A DNA stretch of 64,000 nt from an uncultured Candidatus Competibacteraceae bacterium (GTDB lineage Bacteria; Pseudomonadota; Gammaproteobacteria; Competibacterales; Competibacteraceae): positions 1-64,000 of the forward strand of contig CAIRMO010000034.1 in the NCBI GenBank assembly GCA_903879705.1, written 5' to 3'. Below, one piece after another: positions 36,738 through 46,606 of the stretch; within the stretch, counting starts at the first letter, position 1; each line of letters opens with the position of its first letter. A program made the translations under genes and the position numbers. The notes beneath the pieces are model-generated. The model had not been told where the DNA came from and ran no database searches. It saw only the letters and a list, made by a program, of their open reading frames with translations.

Positions 36738-37907
36738 CTATTGGACACCGAGCAGCGCCAGCATGATCCCACCCGAAATGGCCGTGCCGAATACCCCGGC
36801 CAGATTCGGCCCCATCGCGTGAAAAATCAGATGGTTGTGCGGGTTTGCCTGGTTGGCGACGATGTGGGAAACCCGGGCGGCGATAGGCACCGAGGCAATG
36901 CCGGCTGAACCGATCAATGGGTTGATTTTATCTTTCAGGAACAGATTCATAATCTTTGCAGTGACCACGCCGGACGCGGTGCCGAACAGGAAAGCCAGCA
37001 GGCCAAGACCGACGATCAGGATCGTGTCCCAGGTCAGGAACTTGTCCGCCGCCATAGTCGATCCAATCGCTACGGTCAAAATCATGATGATGATGTTCAT
37101 CAGCGGGCCGGCCGCCGTCTTGGCCAGCCGTTCGGTGACGCCCACTTCCTTCAGCAGGTTACCCAGCATCAGCATGGTGATCAGCGGGGCAACCGGCGGG
37201 AAAAACAGGTTGACGATGACGGCGATCACGGCAGGAAAGACGATTTTTTCCAGCTTGCTGACTTTGCGGATCTGCGCCATTTCAATCCGGCGCTCCTCGG
37301 GCGTAGTCAGCAGCTTCATCACCGGCGGCTGAATCATCGGCATCAAGGCCATGTAGGAGTAGGCAGCGACCGAGACCGGGCCGAGTAGATGCGGTGCCAG
37401 CTTCACGGTCACGAAGATCGCCATCGGGCCGTCAGCCCCGCCGATAATGCCAATTGCGCCGGCTTCGCTGATGCTGAAACCGACCAGCTTGGCGAGAATC
37501 AGCGCCACGAAAATCCCCAGATGCGCCCCCGCCCCCAGAATGACCAGCTTGGGATTGGCGATCATCGGGCCGAAGTCGGTCATCGCCCCTACGCCTAAAA
37601 AGATCAGCGGCGGAATAATCAGCTTGGCGACGCCTTCATAGGCATAGTGGAACAAGCCACCTTCCTTCACTACATAGAGCAGCGCGGAAACCGGCGGGCC
37701 ACCGGGTACGTCAGGCGGTCCCGGCACGTTGGCGACGATGCAGGAAAACCCAATCCCGATCAGCAGCAACGGTTCGTAATGTTTGGCAATGGCCAGATAA
37801 ATCATGGTCCCGCCAATGATCATCATCACCAGGTTGCCCCAGGTGAAGTTCGCCGCTCCAGTTTGTTGCAGCAGTGCGTTGAAAAAGAACAGAACTTGAT
37901 CGAACAA
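36738..37907 (-). CDS. oadB: Sodium-pumping decarboxylase beta subunit
   Basis: The 389-residue membrane protein is the ion-translocating subunit of oxaloacetate, methylmalonyl-CoA or glutaconyl-CoA decarboxylases. GIIGGADGPMAIFVT holds the key aspartate, and SYMALMPMIQPP a conserved polar helix. A TTG start at 37907 follows GGAGGG at good spacing. The biotin-carrying alpha subunit is not in the window; a 56-residue membrane gene lies upstream. Which decarboxylase it serves cannot be told. Confidence 0.92.
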   Translation of the reverse strand: MFDQVLFFFNALLQQTGAANFTWGNLVMMIIGGTMIYLAIAKHYEPLLLIGIGFSCIVANVPGPPDVPGGPPVSALLYVVKEGGLFHYAYEGVAKLIIPPLIFLGVGAMTDFGPMIANPKLVILGAGAHLGIFVALILAKLVGFSISEAGAIGIIGGADGPMAIFVTVKLAPHLLGPVSVAAYSYMALMPMIQPPVMKLLTTPEERRIEMAQIRKVSKLEKIVFPAVIAVIVNLFFPPVAPLITMLMLGNLLKEVGVTERLAKTAAGPLMNIIIMILTVAIGSTMAADKFLTWDTILIVGLGLLAFLFGTASGVVTAKIMNLFLKDKINPLIGSAGIASVPIAARVSHIVANQANPHNHLIFHAMGPNLAGVFGTAISGGIMLALLGVQ

Positions 37908-37969
37908 CTCCCAACCCTCCAGTCTTGATTAGTGGTTTATCCAGTGATTACCCGGAATGACGCAGAAGC

Positions 37970-38140
37970 CTAATGGCCGCCTTCCTTCAGCTTTTTTTCG
38001 TCAATCTCCCCCAACCGGTTCAGGTACGGGAAAAGCGAAAGCACAAAGCCAATGCTGGAGATCACGACAAAACTCAGAAAGAAATCGATGATGCTTAACA
38101 GGATGGCGCCATAAACCGTATCTGGAATCATATGACTCAT
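37970..38140 (-). CDS. Small membrane protein upstream of oadB (possible gamma-like subunit)
   Basis: The 56-residue product has one long hydrophobic stretch (about residues 11-38) and a charged tail rich in lysine and glutamate (EIDEKKLKEGGH). Its size and position before oadB recall the small gamma subunits of sodium-pumping decarboxylases, but I see no diagnostic motif. The gap to oadB is 62 bases. The ATG at 38140 follows AAGG. It could equally be a separate anchor or regulator. Confidence 0.65.
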   Translation of the reverse strand: MSHMIPDTVYGAILLSIIDFFLSFVVISSIGFVLSLFPYLNRLGEIDEKKLKEGGH

Positions 38141-38208
38141 TTACCTTCAATGGGATGGATACAGCAGAATTGGGGACTGCCCATAAAACCGGTGACTCCA
38201 TTCAAGAA

Positions 38209-38604
38209 TCAGGAATAGAGATCGATCAATCGGCCACGGATCCGCAATGCCAGATCGCGCAATTCCCCCGGTTCGCGGAATGCCGCCAAAGCGGTATCGG
38301 CCTCTTGCCAATTTTCATCGTAGATGTAGCGTCGGGCGGCCATGGCGAACCGCTCATAAGCCGTTCCCGCGGCGAGGTTCAATAACTGGTCGATATCGGT
38401 TCGCGTCTCTTCGAGTACGGCCTGATCGGGCGCGGATTCCTCCAAGCCCCTGACGCGATGAGCCAGTGTCCGAATATCGTCCCGAACGATGGCCAGCAGG
38501 GTCAGGGTTTCGGCCAATACGTCCTTGAGCGTCGCGGTATCCTCAGCGGCTTCGGCGCGATAGATGAGATTCTCAATCGAGTGGTCTTGCGGGGGGCGGG
38601 GCAT
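38209..38604 (-). CDS. Helical protein, unknown function
   Basis: The 131-residue product is acidic, lacks signal peptide and membrane segments, and is predicted helical throughout, with heptad-like spacing around residues 15-60 (ENLIYRAEAAEDTATLKDVL). No domain is recognised. It sits between the oadB pair and kdpE on the same strand, 68 bases before the small membrane gene, so it may belong to the oadB transcript. Confidence 0.65.
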   Translation of the reverse strand: MPRPPQDHSIENLIYRAEAAEDTATLKDVLAETLTLLAIVRDDIRTLAHRVRGLEESAPDQAVLEETRTDIDQLLNLAAGTAYERFAMAARRYIYDENWQEADTALAAFREPGELRDLALRIRGRLIDLYS

Positions 38605-38791
38605 AGCCGGTTCCTCACGATGTTCACGGTAGGTTTTTGAACCTTGCGTTTTCTACCTGAAGCGCCGTAAAGAAAGGATAAAAATAGCGGGAAGGGATGT
38701 AAAAATTGCGTAAAAATTGCAGCGGGGAATAGCGAATACAGGGCCGGTTTTCAGTCGGTGAGCGGAAATCGACCGTCTGTCTGGTCGTCAA

Positions 38792-39496
38792 CTAATTTGG
38801 GCAAAACCGGTAGCCAATCCCGGTTTCGGTTTGCAAATGTCGGGGGCGGGCCGGATCAGCTTCCAGCTTCTGGCGTAAATGGCCCATGTAAATCCGCAGA
38901 TAGTGACTGCGTTCGACCGAGGCCGGCCCCCAGACATCCCGCAGCAATTGGCGGTGGGTTAACACCTTGCCAGGCCGGGCGATCAGTGTCGCCAGCAGCC
39001 GGAATTCAAGCGGCGTCAGGTGAACCGGCTGACCGTTGCAGGTCACTTGTCGATGCTCCAGATCAACATTGACAGCGCCGAAGCTAATCACCGTGACGCC
39101 ATCCGGTTCCCGTCCCCGCCGCCGACAGACCGCTCGCACCCGCGCCAGCAATTCCTCGACTCCGAACGGTTTAACCAGATAATCGTCGGCTCCGGCGTCC
39201 AGCGCCTCGACCTTGTCGTATTCCTCGACCCGCGCCGACAACACCAACACTGGTATTCCACTCCAGTTCCGCAAATCGCGGATGAAATCTACTCCGTCGC
39301 CGTCCGGCAGACCGAGATCGAGAATGACCAGGTCCGGCTTGCGGGTTCCCGCGTCCACCAGGCCGCGTTGCAAGGTTCCGGTTTCATACACCCGATGGCC
39401 TGCTCCTTCCAGCGCAGCCCGCACGAAGCGGCGAATGGCCTGTTCATCTTCGATGATGAGAACGGTCAACGGCGCTTCCAACGGAGCGCTGATCAT
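38792..39496 (-). CDS. kdpE: KdpE response regulator
   Basis: The 234-residue OmpR-type regulator has a receiver domain with acidic pocket IIEDE, phospho-acceptor in LVILDLGLPDGDG and lysine in LVKPFG. A winged-helix DNA-binding domain follows (LTPLEFRLLATLIARPG). With KdpD it controls the kdp operon in response to potassium limitation. The ATG at 39496 lies two bases after the kdpD stop, with GGAG inside the end of kdpD. It is intact although its main target operon here is broken. Confidence 0.94.
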   Translation of the reverse strand: MISAPLEAPLTVLIIEDEQAIRRFVRAALEGAGHRVYETGTLQRGLVDAGTRKPDLVILDLGLPDGDGVDFIRDLRNWSGIPVLVLSARVEEYDKVEALDAGADDYLVKPFGVEELLARVRAVCRRRGREPDGVTVISFGAVNVDLEHRQVTCNGQPVHLTPLEFRLLATLIARPGKVLTHRQLLRDVWGPASVERSHYLRIYMGHLRQKLEADPARPRHLQTETGIGYRFCPN

Positions 39497-39498
39497 GG

Positions 39499-42204
39499 CT
39501 ACCACTCCTCGCCGACATCGCCTTCGACTTCCAGCGGCGGCGGGGTTTCCAGCGGCAGAGTGAAGGTGAACACCGCACCGCCCGATGCCCGGTTCGCCGC
39601 CTGAATCCGGCCACTGTGGGCTTGAATAATAGCCAGACAGATCGCCAGCCCCAGACCGACGCCCGGCGCAGCCGATTCGGCATGTCCACGGGTAAATTTT
39701 TCAAACACGGTTTGCTCCTGCCCCGCCGGCAATCCCGGCCCTTGATCCCAGACTTCAACCTTGAGCCAGTCGCTATCCGTCACGGCAGTGATGCCGATCG
39801 CCACGCCGGACGAGGTGTATTTGGCGGCATTTTCCAGCAGGTTGACCAGCACCCGCTCGATCAACACCGCATCGCAATTGATCAGTGGCAACTCGGGGTC
39901 CAGCCGTAACCGCAACGGATGATCGTGTAGCGGCTGTTCCAGCATTCGTACCGCTGATCCGACCAGTTCTTCCAATGATTGCCAGTCTTTGCGGAGTCGC
40001 ACCCCGCCGGTTTGCAGCTTGGCCATGTCCAGCAGATTGTCGGCCAGCAAGGCCATGCGCACCGCCTGCTCGCGGATCGCGGTCAATGAGTCCTGATGGG
40101 GCGATTGCTCAGCCGTCAGCGCCAAGGCCAGGGTTTCCGCCAAGCCAATGAGCGCAGTCAACGGGGTGCGTAAATCATGGGAGAGCGCCGCCAGCAGCGA
40201 ATTACGTTGCCGCTCGGCTTCCATTTTCACCAGAGTATCGCGGGCCACCACCGCAAAATGCACCCGCTCCAAAGCAATGGCGATCAGCGCGGCAAAGGTG
40301 TCGAGCATTCGGCGTTGTTCGGGAATCAGCAACAGGCGACGCTGTTCAGGAGCCACCACCAACACCCCGCGCGTCCGCAGCGGCGCTTTCAACGGCAGAT
40401 ACAGTTGCGAAGCCGCCGGCAGGGTGTCGGTACCGAAACCCGCCGGGGTATTCCGGTCAAAACACCATTGCGCGATAGCCAAATCCACTTTCGGCTTGCC
40501 GGGCTGCACCGGCGGCAATTGCAACCGGTCGTGTTCATCCAGCAAGAGTAGCCGGACCCTGACCCGAAAGCTGGCCTCAATACAGCGTTCGCTGATCTCG
40601 ATGACCTGTTCATCGGTGAGGGCGCCAGACAGTTCACGGGCCATTTCGTATAAATGGCGGGCGCGTTCCTCGCGGGCGCTCGCCACCCCGGCCTGGTAGC
40701 GAAACCGGGCGGTCAGTTGCCCGACCACCAGGCTGACCAGCAGCATCACCGCGAAAGTCAGCAGGTAATGCCAATCATCAACCGCGAACGAAAATCGCGG
40801 CGGCACGAAAAAAAAGTTGAAGGCCGCCACACTGACCAGCGCTGCCAACATCGCCGGGCCACGTCCGTACCAGACTGCCGTACCGACCACTGCCAGCAGC
40901 AACAGCATGATGATGTTGATCAAATCGAGGTAGGGCGTCAGTGGCAGCACTGCCAGCGCGGTTCCCAGACAAATCAACAAGGCCGCGCCGTAGCGTTGCG
41001 GCGGGCGCGACCAGTACACCCGATCTTCGTCACCAGCCTCAACCACCGGACGGCGCGAACGGCGCGGCGCGTCATCCCGCGCAATCGCCAGCAGGTCGAG
41101 ATCAGGAGCCAAACGCGCCAGCCGGTCGGCCACTGTTGAGCGCGGCCAGCGCCAGCGACTGGGCCGGCTGCGCCCGATCACCAGCCGGTTCAGACCGTGG
41201 TGGCGGGCGTACTCAATCATCGCCGGCGCAATATCGTTCGCGGCCTTGGTGGCGGTGTGCGCGCCGAGGTCCTGGGCCAGTTTGAGCGTCGTCAGAATCG
41301 CCCGGCGGCGGTTTTCCGGCAACCGTTGCAAGGCCGGGGTTTCGACATAGAGGGCGTGCCAGCGGCAATCCAGCTTGGCCGCCAGCCGGCTGGCGGCTCG
41401 CACCAGCGCATCGGCAGCCGGATCGGGTCCAATGCCGACCAGCAACGCCTCCCCGAACGGAGCCGGGGCGCTGCCATCCTGCCGCCGGTAGCTTTGCATC
41501 TCGCCGTCCACCCGGTCGGCAGTGCGACGCAACGCCAGTTCGCGCAAGGCCAGTAAATTGCCCTTGCGAAAGAAATTCTGAATGGCGCGTTCCGCCTGAT
41601 CGGGCAGATAAACCTTGCCTTCCTTGAGGCGCTGCAACAACTCGTCAGGCGGCAGATCCACCAGTACCACCTCATCGGCCTGATCGAACACCCGGTCGGT
41701 TACCGTCTCCCAGACCCGGATACCGGTGATGCCGCCGACCACGTCATTCAGACTTTCCAAATGCTGGACGTTGATGGTGGTGAACACATCGATGCCAGCA
41801 TCGAGCAACTCCTCAACATCCTGCCAGCGTTTCGGATGCCGGCCACCGGGGGCGTTGCTGTGGGCCAGTTCGTCCACCAGAATCAGCGCCGGCCACCGCG
41901 TCAGCGCCCCGTCCAGATCGAACTCGCGTAGCACACGATCCCGGTGCAGAATTTCTTTAAGCGGCAGGATTTCGAGACCTTCCAGCAATACCGAGGTTTC
42001 CTGGCGACCGTGGGTTTCGACGACACCCACCACCACTTCCTCGCCTTGTTCGCGCAACTGGCGAGCAGCCAGCAACATAGCGTAGGTCTTGCCCACGCCC
42101 GCCGAAGCGCCGAAAAAGATTTTCAGCTTGCCGCGCCGAGACCGCGCTTCATCTTCCTTGAGGCGGTTCAGCAATTGGTCGGGATCGGGGCGCTGATCAG
42201 TCAT
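39499..42204 (-). CDS. kdpD: KdpD sensor histidine kinase
   Basis: The 901-residue membrane kinase has the KdpD N-terminal domain with P-loop [13 protein letters not shown], a universal-stress-like domain, four helices (about 440-540), a GAF-like region, the HisKA box [13 protein letters not shown] and the ATP-binding GPGLPAGQE. The ATG at 42204 overlaps the kdpC stop (ATGA). An in-frame upstream start at 42285 would run into kdpC and is rejected. All catalytic motifs are kept. Confidence 0.94.
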   Translation of the reverse strand: MTDQRPDPDQLLNRLKEDEARSRRGKLKIFFGASAGVGKTYAMLLAARQLREQGEEVVVGVVETHGRQETSVLLEGLEILPLKEILHRDRVLREFDLDGALTRWPALILVDELAHSNAPGGRHPKRWQDVEELLDAGIDVFTTINVQHLESLNDVVGGITGIRVWETVTDRVFDQADEVVLVDLPPDELLQRLKEGKVYLPDQAERAIQNFFRKGNLLALRELALRRTADRVDGEMQSYRRQDGSAPAPFGEALLVGIGPDPAADALVRAASRLAAKLDCRWHALYVETPALQRLPENRRRAILTTLKLAQDLGAHTATKAANDIAPAMIEYARHHGLNRLVIGRSRPSRWRWPRSTVADRLARLAPDLDLLAIARDDAPRRSRRPVVEAGDEDRVYWSRPPQRYGAALLICLGTALAVLPLTPYLDLINIIMLLLLAVVGTAVWYGRGPAMLAALVSVAAFNFFFVPPRFSFAVDDWHYLLTFAVMLLVSLVVGQLTARFRYQAGVASAREERARHLYEMARELSGALTDEQVIEISERCIEASFRVRVRLLLLDEHDRLQLPPVQPGKPKVDLAIAQWCFDRNTPAGFGTDTLPAASQLYLPLKAPLRTRGVLVVAPEQRRLLLIPEQRRMLDTFAALIAIALERVHFAVVARDTLVKMEAERQRNSLLAALSHDLRTPLTALIGLAETLALALTAEQSPHQDSLTAIREQAVRMALLADNLLDMAKLQTGGVRLRKDWQSLEELVGSAVRMLEQPLHDHPLRLRLDPELPLINCDAVLIERVLVNLLENAAKYTSSGVAIGITAVTDSDWLKVEVWDQGPGLPAGQEQTVFEKFTRGHAESAAPGVGLGLAICLAIIQAHSGRIQAANRASGGAVFTFTLPLETPPPLEVEGDVGEEW

Positions 42205-42788
42205 GGCCGGGTCTTGGCGGTCAAGGCATCCAGCGCCAGATTCAGTTCCAGCACATTGACCCGGGGTTCGCCAAACACGCCCCATTCCCGATCCTTGGTC
42301 TGTTGCATCACCAAGGTTCGCACCGCATCGGGCGACAATCCGCGCACCCGCGCCACTCGTGCTGTCTGATATTCAGCCGCCGCCGGGCTGATGTGCGGAT
42401 CAAGACCACTGGCCGAGGTTGTGACCAGATCAACCGGAATCGGCGCAGGATTGTCCGGATCAGCCTCGCGCAAGATCTTGACGCGGGACTCCACGGCTTC
42501 TTTCAGCGCGGGATTAAGCGGGCCAAGATTGGAACCACCAGAGGCTGCGGCATTATAGGGTTGTGGCGCAGTCGCCGATGGCCGTCCCCGGAAGTAGTTA
42601 GGATCGGTGAAATTCTGCCCGATTAACTTCGAGCCAATCGGTTGACCGTCGCGGAGAATCAGGCTGCCCGCCGCCTGAACAGGGAATAGCGCCTGACTAA
42701 TGCCCGTCACCAAGAGTGGGTACATCAGACCGGTCATCATTGACAGCAAAACGAACAACGTCAAAGCCGGGCGAATCAGAGTTTTCAT
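42201..42788 (-). CDS. kdpC: KdpC, potassium-transporting ATPase C subunit
   Basis: The 195-residue subunit has one N-terminal helix and the conserved [20 protein letters not shown]. The [14 protein letters not shown] stretch is also typical. KdpC stabilises the KdpFABC complex. The ATG at 42788 is typical ([11 protein letters not shown]); the frame extends further upstream only through repeat DNA. The gene itself is complete, but its partners KdpA and KdpB are damaged, so no working pump is expected. Confidence 0.92.
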   Translation of the reverse strand: MKTLIRPALTLFVLLSMMTGLMYPLLVTGISQALFPVQAAGSLILRDGQPIGSKLIGQNFTDPNYFRGRPSATAPQPYNAAASGGSNLGPLNPALKEAVESRVKILREADPDNPAPIPVDLVTTSASGLDPHISPAAAEYQTARVARVRGLSPDAVRTLVMQQTKDREWGVFGEPRVNVLELNLALDALTAKTRP

Positions 42789-42793
42789 GGTTT

Positions 42794-42853
42794 TAATACC
42801 AATTTTCGGTGAGTTTTCGTATTCAGGATACCCGCTTTCGCGGGTATGACGAA
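42794..42853. repeat. Palindromic repeat between kdpB and kdpC, copy A
   Basis: TAATACCAATTTTCGGTG leads to a hairpin ATACCCGC-TTTC-GCGGGTAT followed by GACGAAT. The same series, in the opposite orientation, lies at 45269-45344 before kdpA. The hairpin part alone resembles the common CGTCAT-CCCGC...GCGGG-ATGACG intergenic palindromes. Confidence 0.7.
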
Positions 42854-42891
42854 TAAAGAAAAAATCTATCGGCAAACGGTATAACCTTTCA

Positions 42892-43770
42892 TCATGCCAA
42901 ACCGACAGCCACAATCAGCAGATCAATCAGCTTGATGCCAATAAACGGAACGATGACCCCGCCCAAGCCATAAATCAGGAGATTGCGTCGTAATAACATC
43001 GCCGCGCCGAGTGGCCGGTATTTAACGCCTTGCAGCGCCAGCGGGATCAGAAAAATGATAATCAGTGCGTTGAAAATCACTGCTGATAAAATCGCCGAAT
43101 TTGGACTGGAAAGGCTCATCACATTCAGCGCGGCCAATTGCGGATAGGTGGTCACAAAGGCCGCCGGGACTATCGCGAAATACTTGGCGATGTCATTGGC
43201 CACGCTGAAAGTCGTTAGTGAACCGCGAGTCATCAGCATCTGTTTGCTGGTTTCGACAATTTCAATGAGTTTGGTCGGATTCGAGTCCAAATCCACCATA
43301 TTGCCCGCCTCTTTGGCCGCTTGTGTACCCGTATTCATCGCCACCGCCACATCGGCCTGCGCCAACGCGGGCGCATCGTTAGTGCCGTCGCCCGTCATTG
43401 CTACCAACCGACCCTCAGCCTGATGCTGGCGAATTAAAGCCAGCTTAGTTTCTGGAGTCGCCTCGGCCAGAAAATCATCGACGCCCGCTTCGGCAGCAAT
43501 GGCGGCAGCGGTCAAGCGGTTGTCGCCGGTAATCATCACCGTTTTGATCCCCATCCGCCGCAATTCAGCAAATCGTTCCTTGATACCGCCCTTGACGATG
43601 TCCTTGAGTTCAATGACACCTAACACTTTCGCGCTATCCGCGACCACTAGCGGCGTACTGCCCCGACGGGCTGTTTCATTCACTGTCCGCGCAACTGTCG
43701 CTGGAAAACTGCCACCCAAAATTTCGATATGCTGGCGAATGGCATCCGCCGATCCCTTGCGAATTTTATA
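42892..43770 (-). pseudogene. kdpB: kdpB, C-terminal fragment
   Basis: This is the last 40-45 percent of the KdpB P-type ATPase, starting at [14 protein letters not shown] and running through the [16 protein letters not shown] hinge to the C-terminal helices. The N-terminal part, including the DKTGT phosphorylation site and the first helices, is gone. It is replaced by an insertion-sequence remnant at 43771. An internal start could make a fragment, but it cannot be phosphorylated. Confidence 0.9.
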
Positions 43771-44033
43771 GCGGACCCCGGAAAATGGACCAGGGGCTTA
43801 GATAGAATGCCATGTAACGAACGAGGAGATCGACGTGGCAAGAAAGCAGTTTAGTAACGAGTTCAAAGCCAAGGTGGCCTTGGAAACCCTCAAGGGTGAG
43901 AAGACAATCGCTCAACTCTCATCGGAGTACGGGGTCCACTATAACAATAGCTGGGCCAGCAGCAGCTTCTAACCTATGTGGCTTCTATCTTAAATGACCC
44001 GTTCAGTGGTCTTGACTGAGGGGTCCACTTTAC
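43771..44033 (+). mobile_element. Internally deleted IS3-like insertion sequence remnant
   Basis: About 263 bases lie between the kdpB and kdpA fragments. The two ends share GGACCCC in inverted orientation (43773-43779 and about 44018-44024). Inside, a GTG with a GAGGAG site begins an OrfA-like frame. No OrfB sequence remains. The element probably arose by internal deletion of a full IS, or from recombination between two copies that removed the kdpA-kdpB junction. Confidence 0.75.
43835..43972 (+). pseudogene. Transposase OrfA fragment (IS3 family)
   Basis: The 45-codon frame begins [16 protein letters not shown] and continues ...[15 protein letters not shown], the first part of the helix-turn-helix of IS3-family OrfA proteins. 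The match stops after GVH, and the last ten codons are unrelated. Not functional. Confidence 0.8.
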
Positions 44034-45254
44034 TATCGAGGTCATTTTCATCTCGTAGGGTTCAACCTTTTTGCCCAGATATTCAGGAGTGCGGCCAATC
44101 ATCAATCCGGCAATAAACACCGCCATAATCGCAAAGATCAGCATTCCGTAGAGGCCGGAGCCGACCCCGCCGAATACCACTTCACCGAGTTGCATCAACA
44201 CCAGCGGAATCATCCCGCCGAGGGGCGTAAATGAGTCGTGCATGGCATTGACTGCGCCGCAAGAAGCGGCGGTAGTAATGGCGGCAAACAATCCTGAATC
44301 GGCAATCCCGAACCGGGTTTCCTTACCCTCCATATTCCTGCTTGCTGAATCAATTCCGATAGCAAAAAATAGCGGATTGCCCTGCTGTTCAAAATAGATA
44401 ACGGCAACCGCCATGACGATAAACAACACCATCATGGCGGTAAATACTGCCCAACCTTGCCGAATATCCCCGACGATCCGGCCAAAGGTATAGCAAAGGG
44501 CCGCTGGAATTAGAAAAATTGCCAACATTTGCAAAAAATTGGTTAGCGGCGTCGGATTTTCAAATGGATGCGCTGAATTGGCATTGAAAAAACCGCCACC
44601 GTTCGTCCCGATCATTTTAATCGCTTCCTGCGAAGCGACTGGCCCCATTGCCAAAGTTTGCGTTGCCCTTTCCAGTGTCGTCATCTCCTGGTAGGCGCTG
44701 AAATTTTGAATCACACCCTGACTCACCAGAAATACTGCAAACATCAGCGCCAGCGGCAACAGCACATAGAGCGTAATTCGGGTCAGATCGACCCAGGGAT
44801 TGCCAATGGTTTGCATGGTATGGCGGGCAAAACCGCGCATCAGCGCAATGGCAACCACAATTCCCGTTGCTGCCGACAAAAAATTCTGCACCGTTAAGGC
44901 CAGCATTTGTGTTAAATAGCTCATCGTCGTTTCGCCGCTATAGCCTTGCCAGTTAGTATTAGTGACAAAGCTGACCGCAGTATTAAATGCCGAATCGGGA
45001 CTGACATTAATGATCTGTTGTGGATTGAGCGGCAGCCAGAATTGGAATCGTTGCAGGGCAAAGACTGCGATCACGCCTAAACTATTGAATAACAGAATCG
45101 CCAGTGCATAGTTCAGCCAGCCCATTTCATTCTCTTTGTGGACGCCACTGAGGCGGTAGATCACCGCTTCAACAGGGCCACCAAATCGCAGCGCCAGTGA
45201 GCGACTTTCCATGACCTCCGCAATATAAATGCCGAGTGGTTTAACCAGAGCCAA
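44034..45254 (-). pseudogene. kdpA: kdpA, truncated at both ends
   Basis: The frame holds most of the potassium-binding subunit: [18 protein letters not shown], the filter-loop [17 protein letters not shown], and [16 protein letters not shown]. It ends after [17 protein letters not shown], where family members go on for roughly 140 residues; the frame then runs 20 codons into the IS remnant (to 43974). At the other end only part of helix one remains ([11 protein letters not shown]), preceded in frame by repeat DNA with no ATG; the nearest start is a TTG at 45254. The fourth pore repeat is therefore missing. Confidence 0.9.
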
Positions 45255-45268
45255 TAGAACCAGCCCCC

Positions 45269-45344
45269 GTTCGTCATACCCACTTTCGCGGGTATGACGA
45301 ACCCGGGAGACCTAAATGCGAAAATCTACTGGAAATTGGTATCA
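45269..45344. repeat. Palindromic repeat upstream of kdpA, copy B
   Basis: This is the same repeat as 42794-42853 in opposite orientation: hairpin CATACCC-n7-GGGTATG, then, on the minus strand, ATTTTCGCATTTAGG and GATACCAATTT. It has about 15 extra bases relative to copy A. It replaces the expected start of kdpA and the kdpF position. Confidence 0.7.
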
Positions 45345-45433
45345 ACAGAAATAAAAACAGACAAAAGGTCGATGCTCTCAAATCACAGCCTTCTGCTAAA
45401 CTGGACTAAAACCGTTCGGAGGAAGCCATTGCC

Positions 45434-46603
45434 ATGTCGCCACAACCCGCAGCGCCCGCCAACCAACACCCACAACCCCGCCGTTTTCCCTGCGCCCAAT
45501 GCGGTGCTGCCCTCGAATACGCGCCCGATGCCGACACATTGCGTTGCACCCACTGCGGCCATGAAAACCGCATCGCCGCCACCGCCGCGCCCATCGTAGA
45601 ACAGGATTTCCGGCAGGCATTGCGCGACCTGGCTGCTGCGGCCCCAGCCAACGACAGCGTCACGATTCATTGCGATTCCTGCGGTGCGTCCTACACCTTC
45701 GCGGTCGCGGTTCACGCTGGATTGTGTCCATTTTGCGGCGCGCCGGCAGTGGCCAAAACCGCCCAGCACCGACAACTGCAACCGCAAGCCCTGCTGCCCT
45801 TCCAGATTCCCCGCGATCAAGCCCGCACCGCGTTCCGGCAATGGCTGGGCAAACTCTGGTTCGCGCCAGGCGGCCTCAAGGATTATGCCCGCAACGATGC
45901 CAGCCTGACCGGGATGTACGTTCCCTACTGGACTTATGACGCCGACACTGCCACCCGTTACCAGGGCGAGCGCGGCGATGACTATCAGGTGCAGGAAAGC
46001 TATCGTGCGGTTGAAAATGGTCAGGAAGTGGAGCGCACCCGCATGGTGACGAAAACCCGCTGGACGCCCGTTGCGGGCCAGGTTGCCCGGTTTTTCGACG
46101 ATGTGCTGGTGCTGGCCAGCCAGTCGCTGCCGCGTGAGGTGACTGAACGGCTGGAGCCTTGGGATCTGGCGAACCTGACCCCGTATCAGGAAGACTATTT
46201 GAGCGGATTTCGCAGCGAGATGTATCAGGTCGAACTGGACGACGGCTTCGAGCGGGCCAAGGAGATCATGGCCCCGGTGATCCGGAACGACATCGAGCGC
46301 GACATCGGCGGCGATCACCAGCGGATTCAGACCGCCGACACCCGCTACGGCGACATCCGCTTCAAGCACATTCTGCTGCCGGTGTGGCTCTCCGCGTTCC
46401 GGTTTCGGGACAAAACCTACCGGTTTGTGGTCAATGGCCGCACCGGCAAAGTGCAGGGTGAGCGGCCTTATAGCGCCTGGAAGATCGCCTTCGCCATCCT
46501 GCTGACGGCGGCGCTGATCGGCGGCGGCCTTGCGGCCTGGCGCTACTACTCGGACCTGCAACACGCCGCACCGACCCCCAAGGCGCGGCTTTATCAGGGA
46601 TAG
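45434..46603 (+). CDS. Zinc-ribbon membrane protein, unknown function
   Basis: The 389-residue protein has two zinc-ribbon modules: CAQCGAAL...CTHCGHEN (about residues 20-45) and CDSCGASY...CPFCGAP (about 80-103). A large middle domain (QALLPFQIPRDQAR, MYVPYWTYDADT) follows, and one membrane helix lies near the end (about 350-370) with a short tail. Such proteins are often annotated as helicase- or primosome-related from the ribbons alone, but no helicase motifs are present. GGAGG precedes the ATG. Confidence 0.75.
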   Translation: MSPQPAAPANQHPQPRRFPCAQCGAALEYAPDADTLRCTHCGHENRIAATAAPIVEQDFRQALRDLAAAAPANDSVTIHCDSCGASYTFAVAVHAGLCPFCGAPAVAKTAQHRQLQPQALLPFQIPRDQARTAFRQWLGKLWFAPGGLKDYARNDASLTGMYVPYWTYDADTATRYQGERGDDYQVQESYRAVENGQEVERTRMVTKTRWTPVAGQVARFFDDVLVLASQSLPREVTERLEPWDLANLTPYQEDYLSGFRSEMYQVELDDGFERAKEIMAPVIRNDIERDIGGDHQRIQTADTRYGDIRFKHILLPVWLSAFRFRDKTYRFVVNGRTGKVQGERPYSAWKIAFAILLTAALIGGGLAAWRYYSDLQHAAPTPKARLYQG

Positions 46604-46606
46604 CCT

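Noticed and set aside
42204-42914. An extended kdpC reading up to 42914
   Set aside because: The extra N-terminal residues come from the palindromic repeat; the ATG at 42788 gives the standard KdpC start.
43835-43972. A working transposase in the kdp region
   Set aside because: Only the first 35 or so OrfA residues remain and OrfB is absent.
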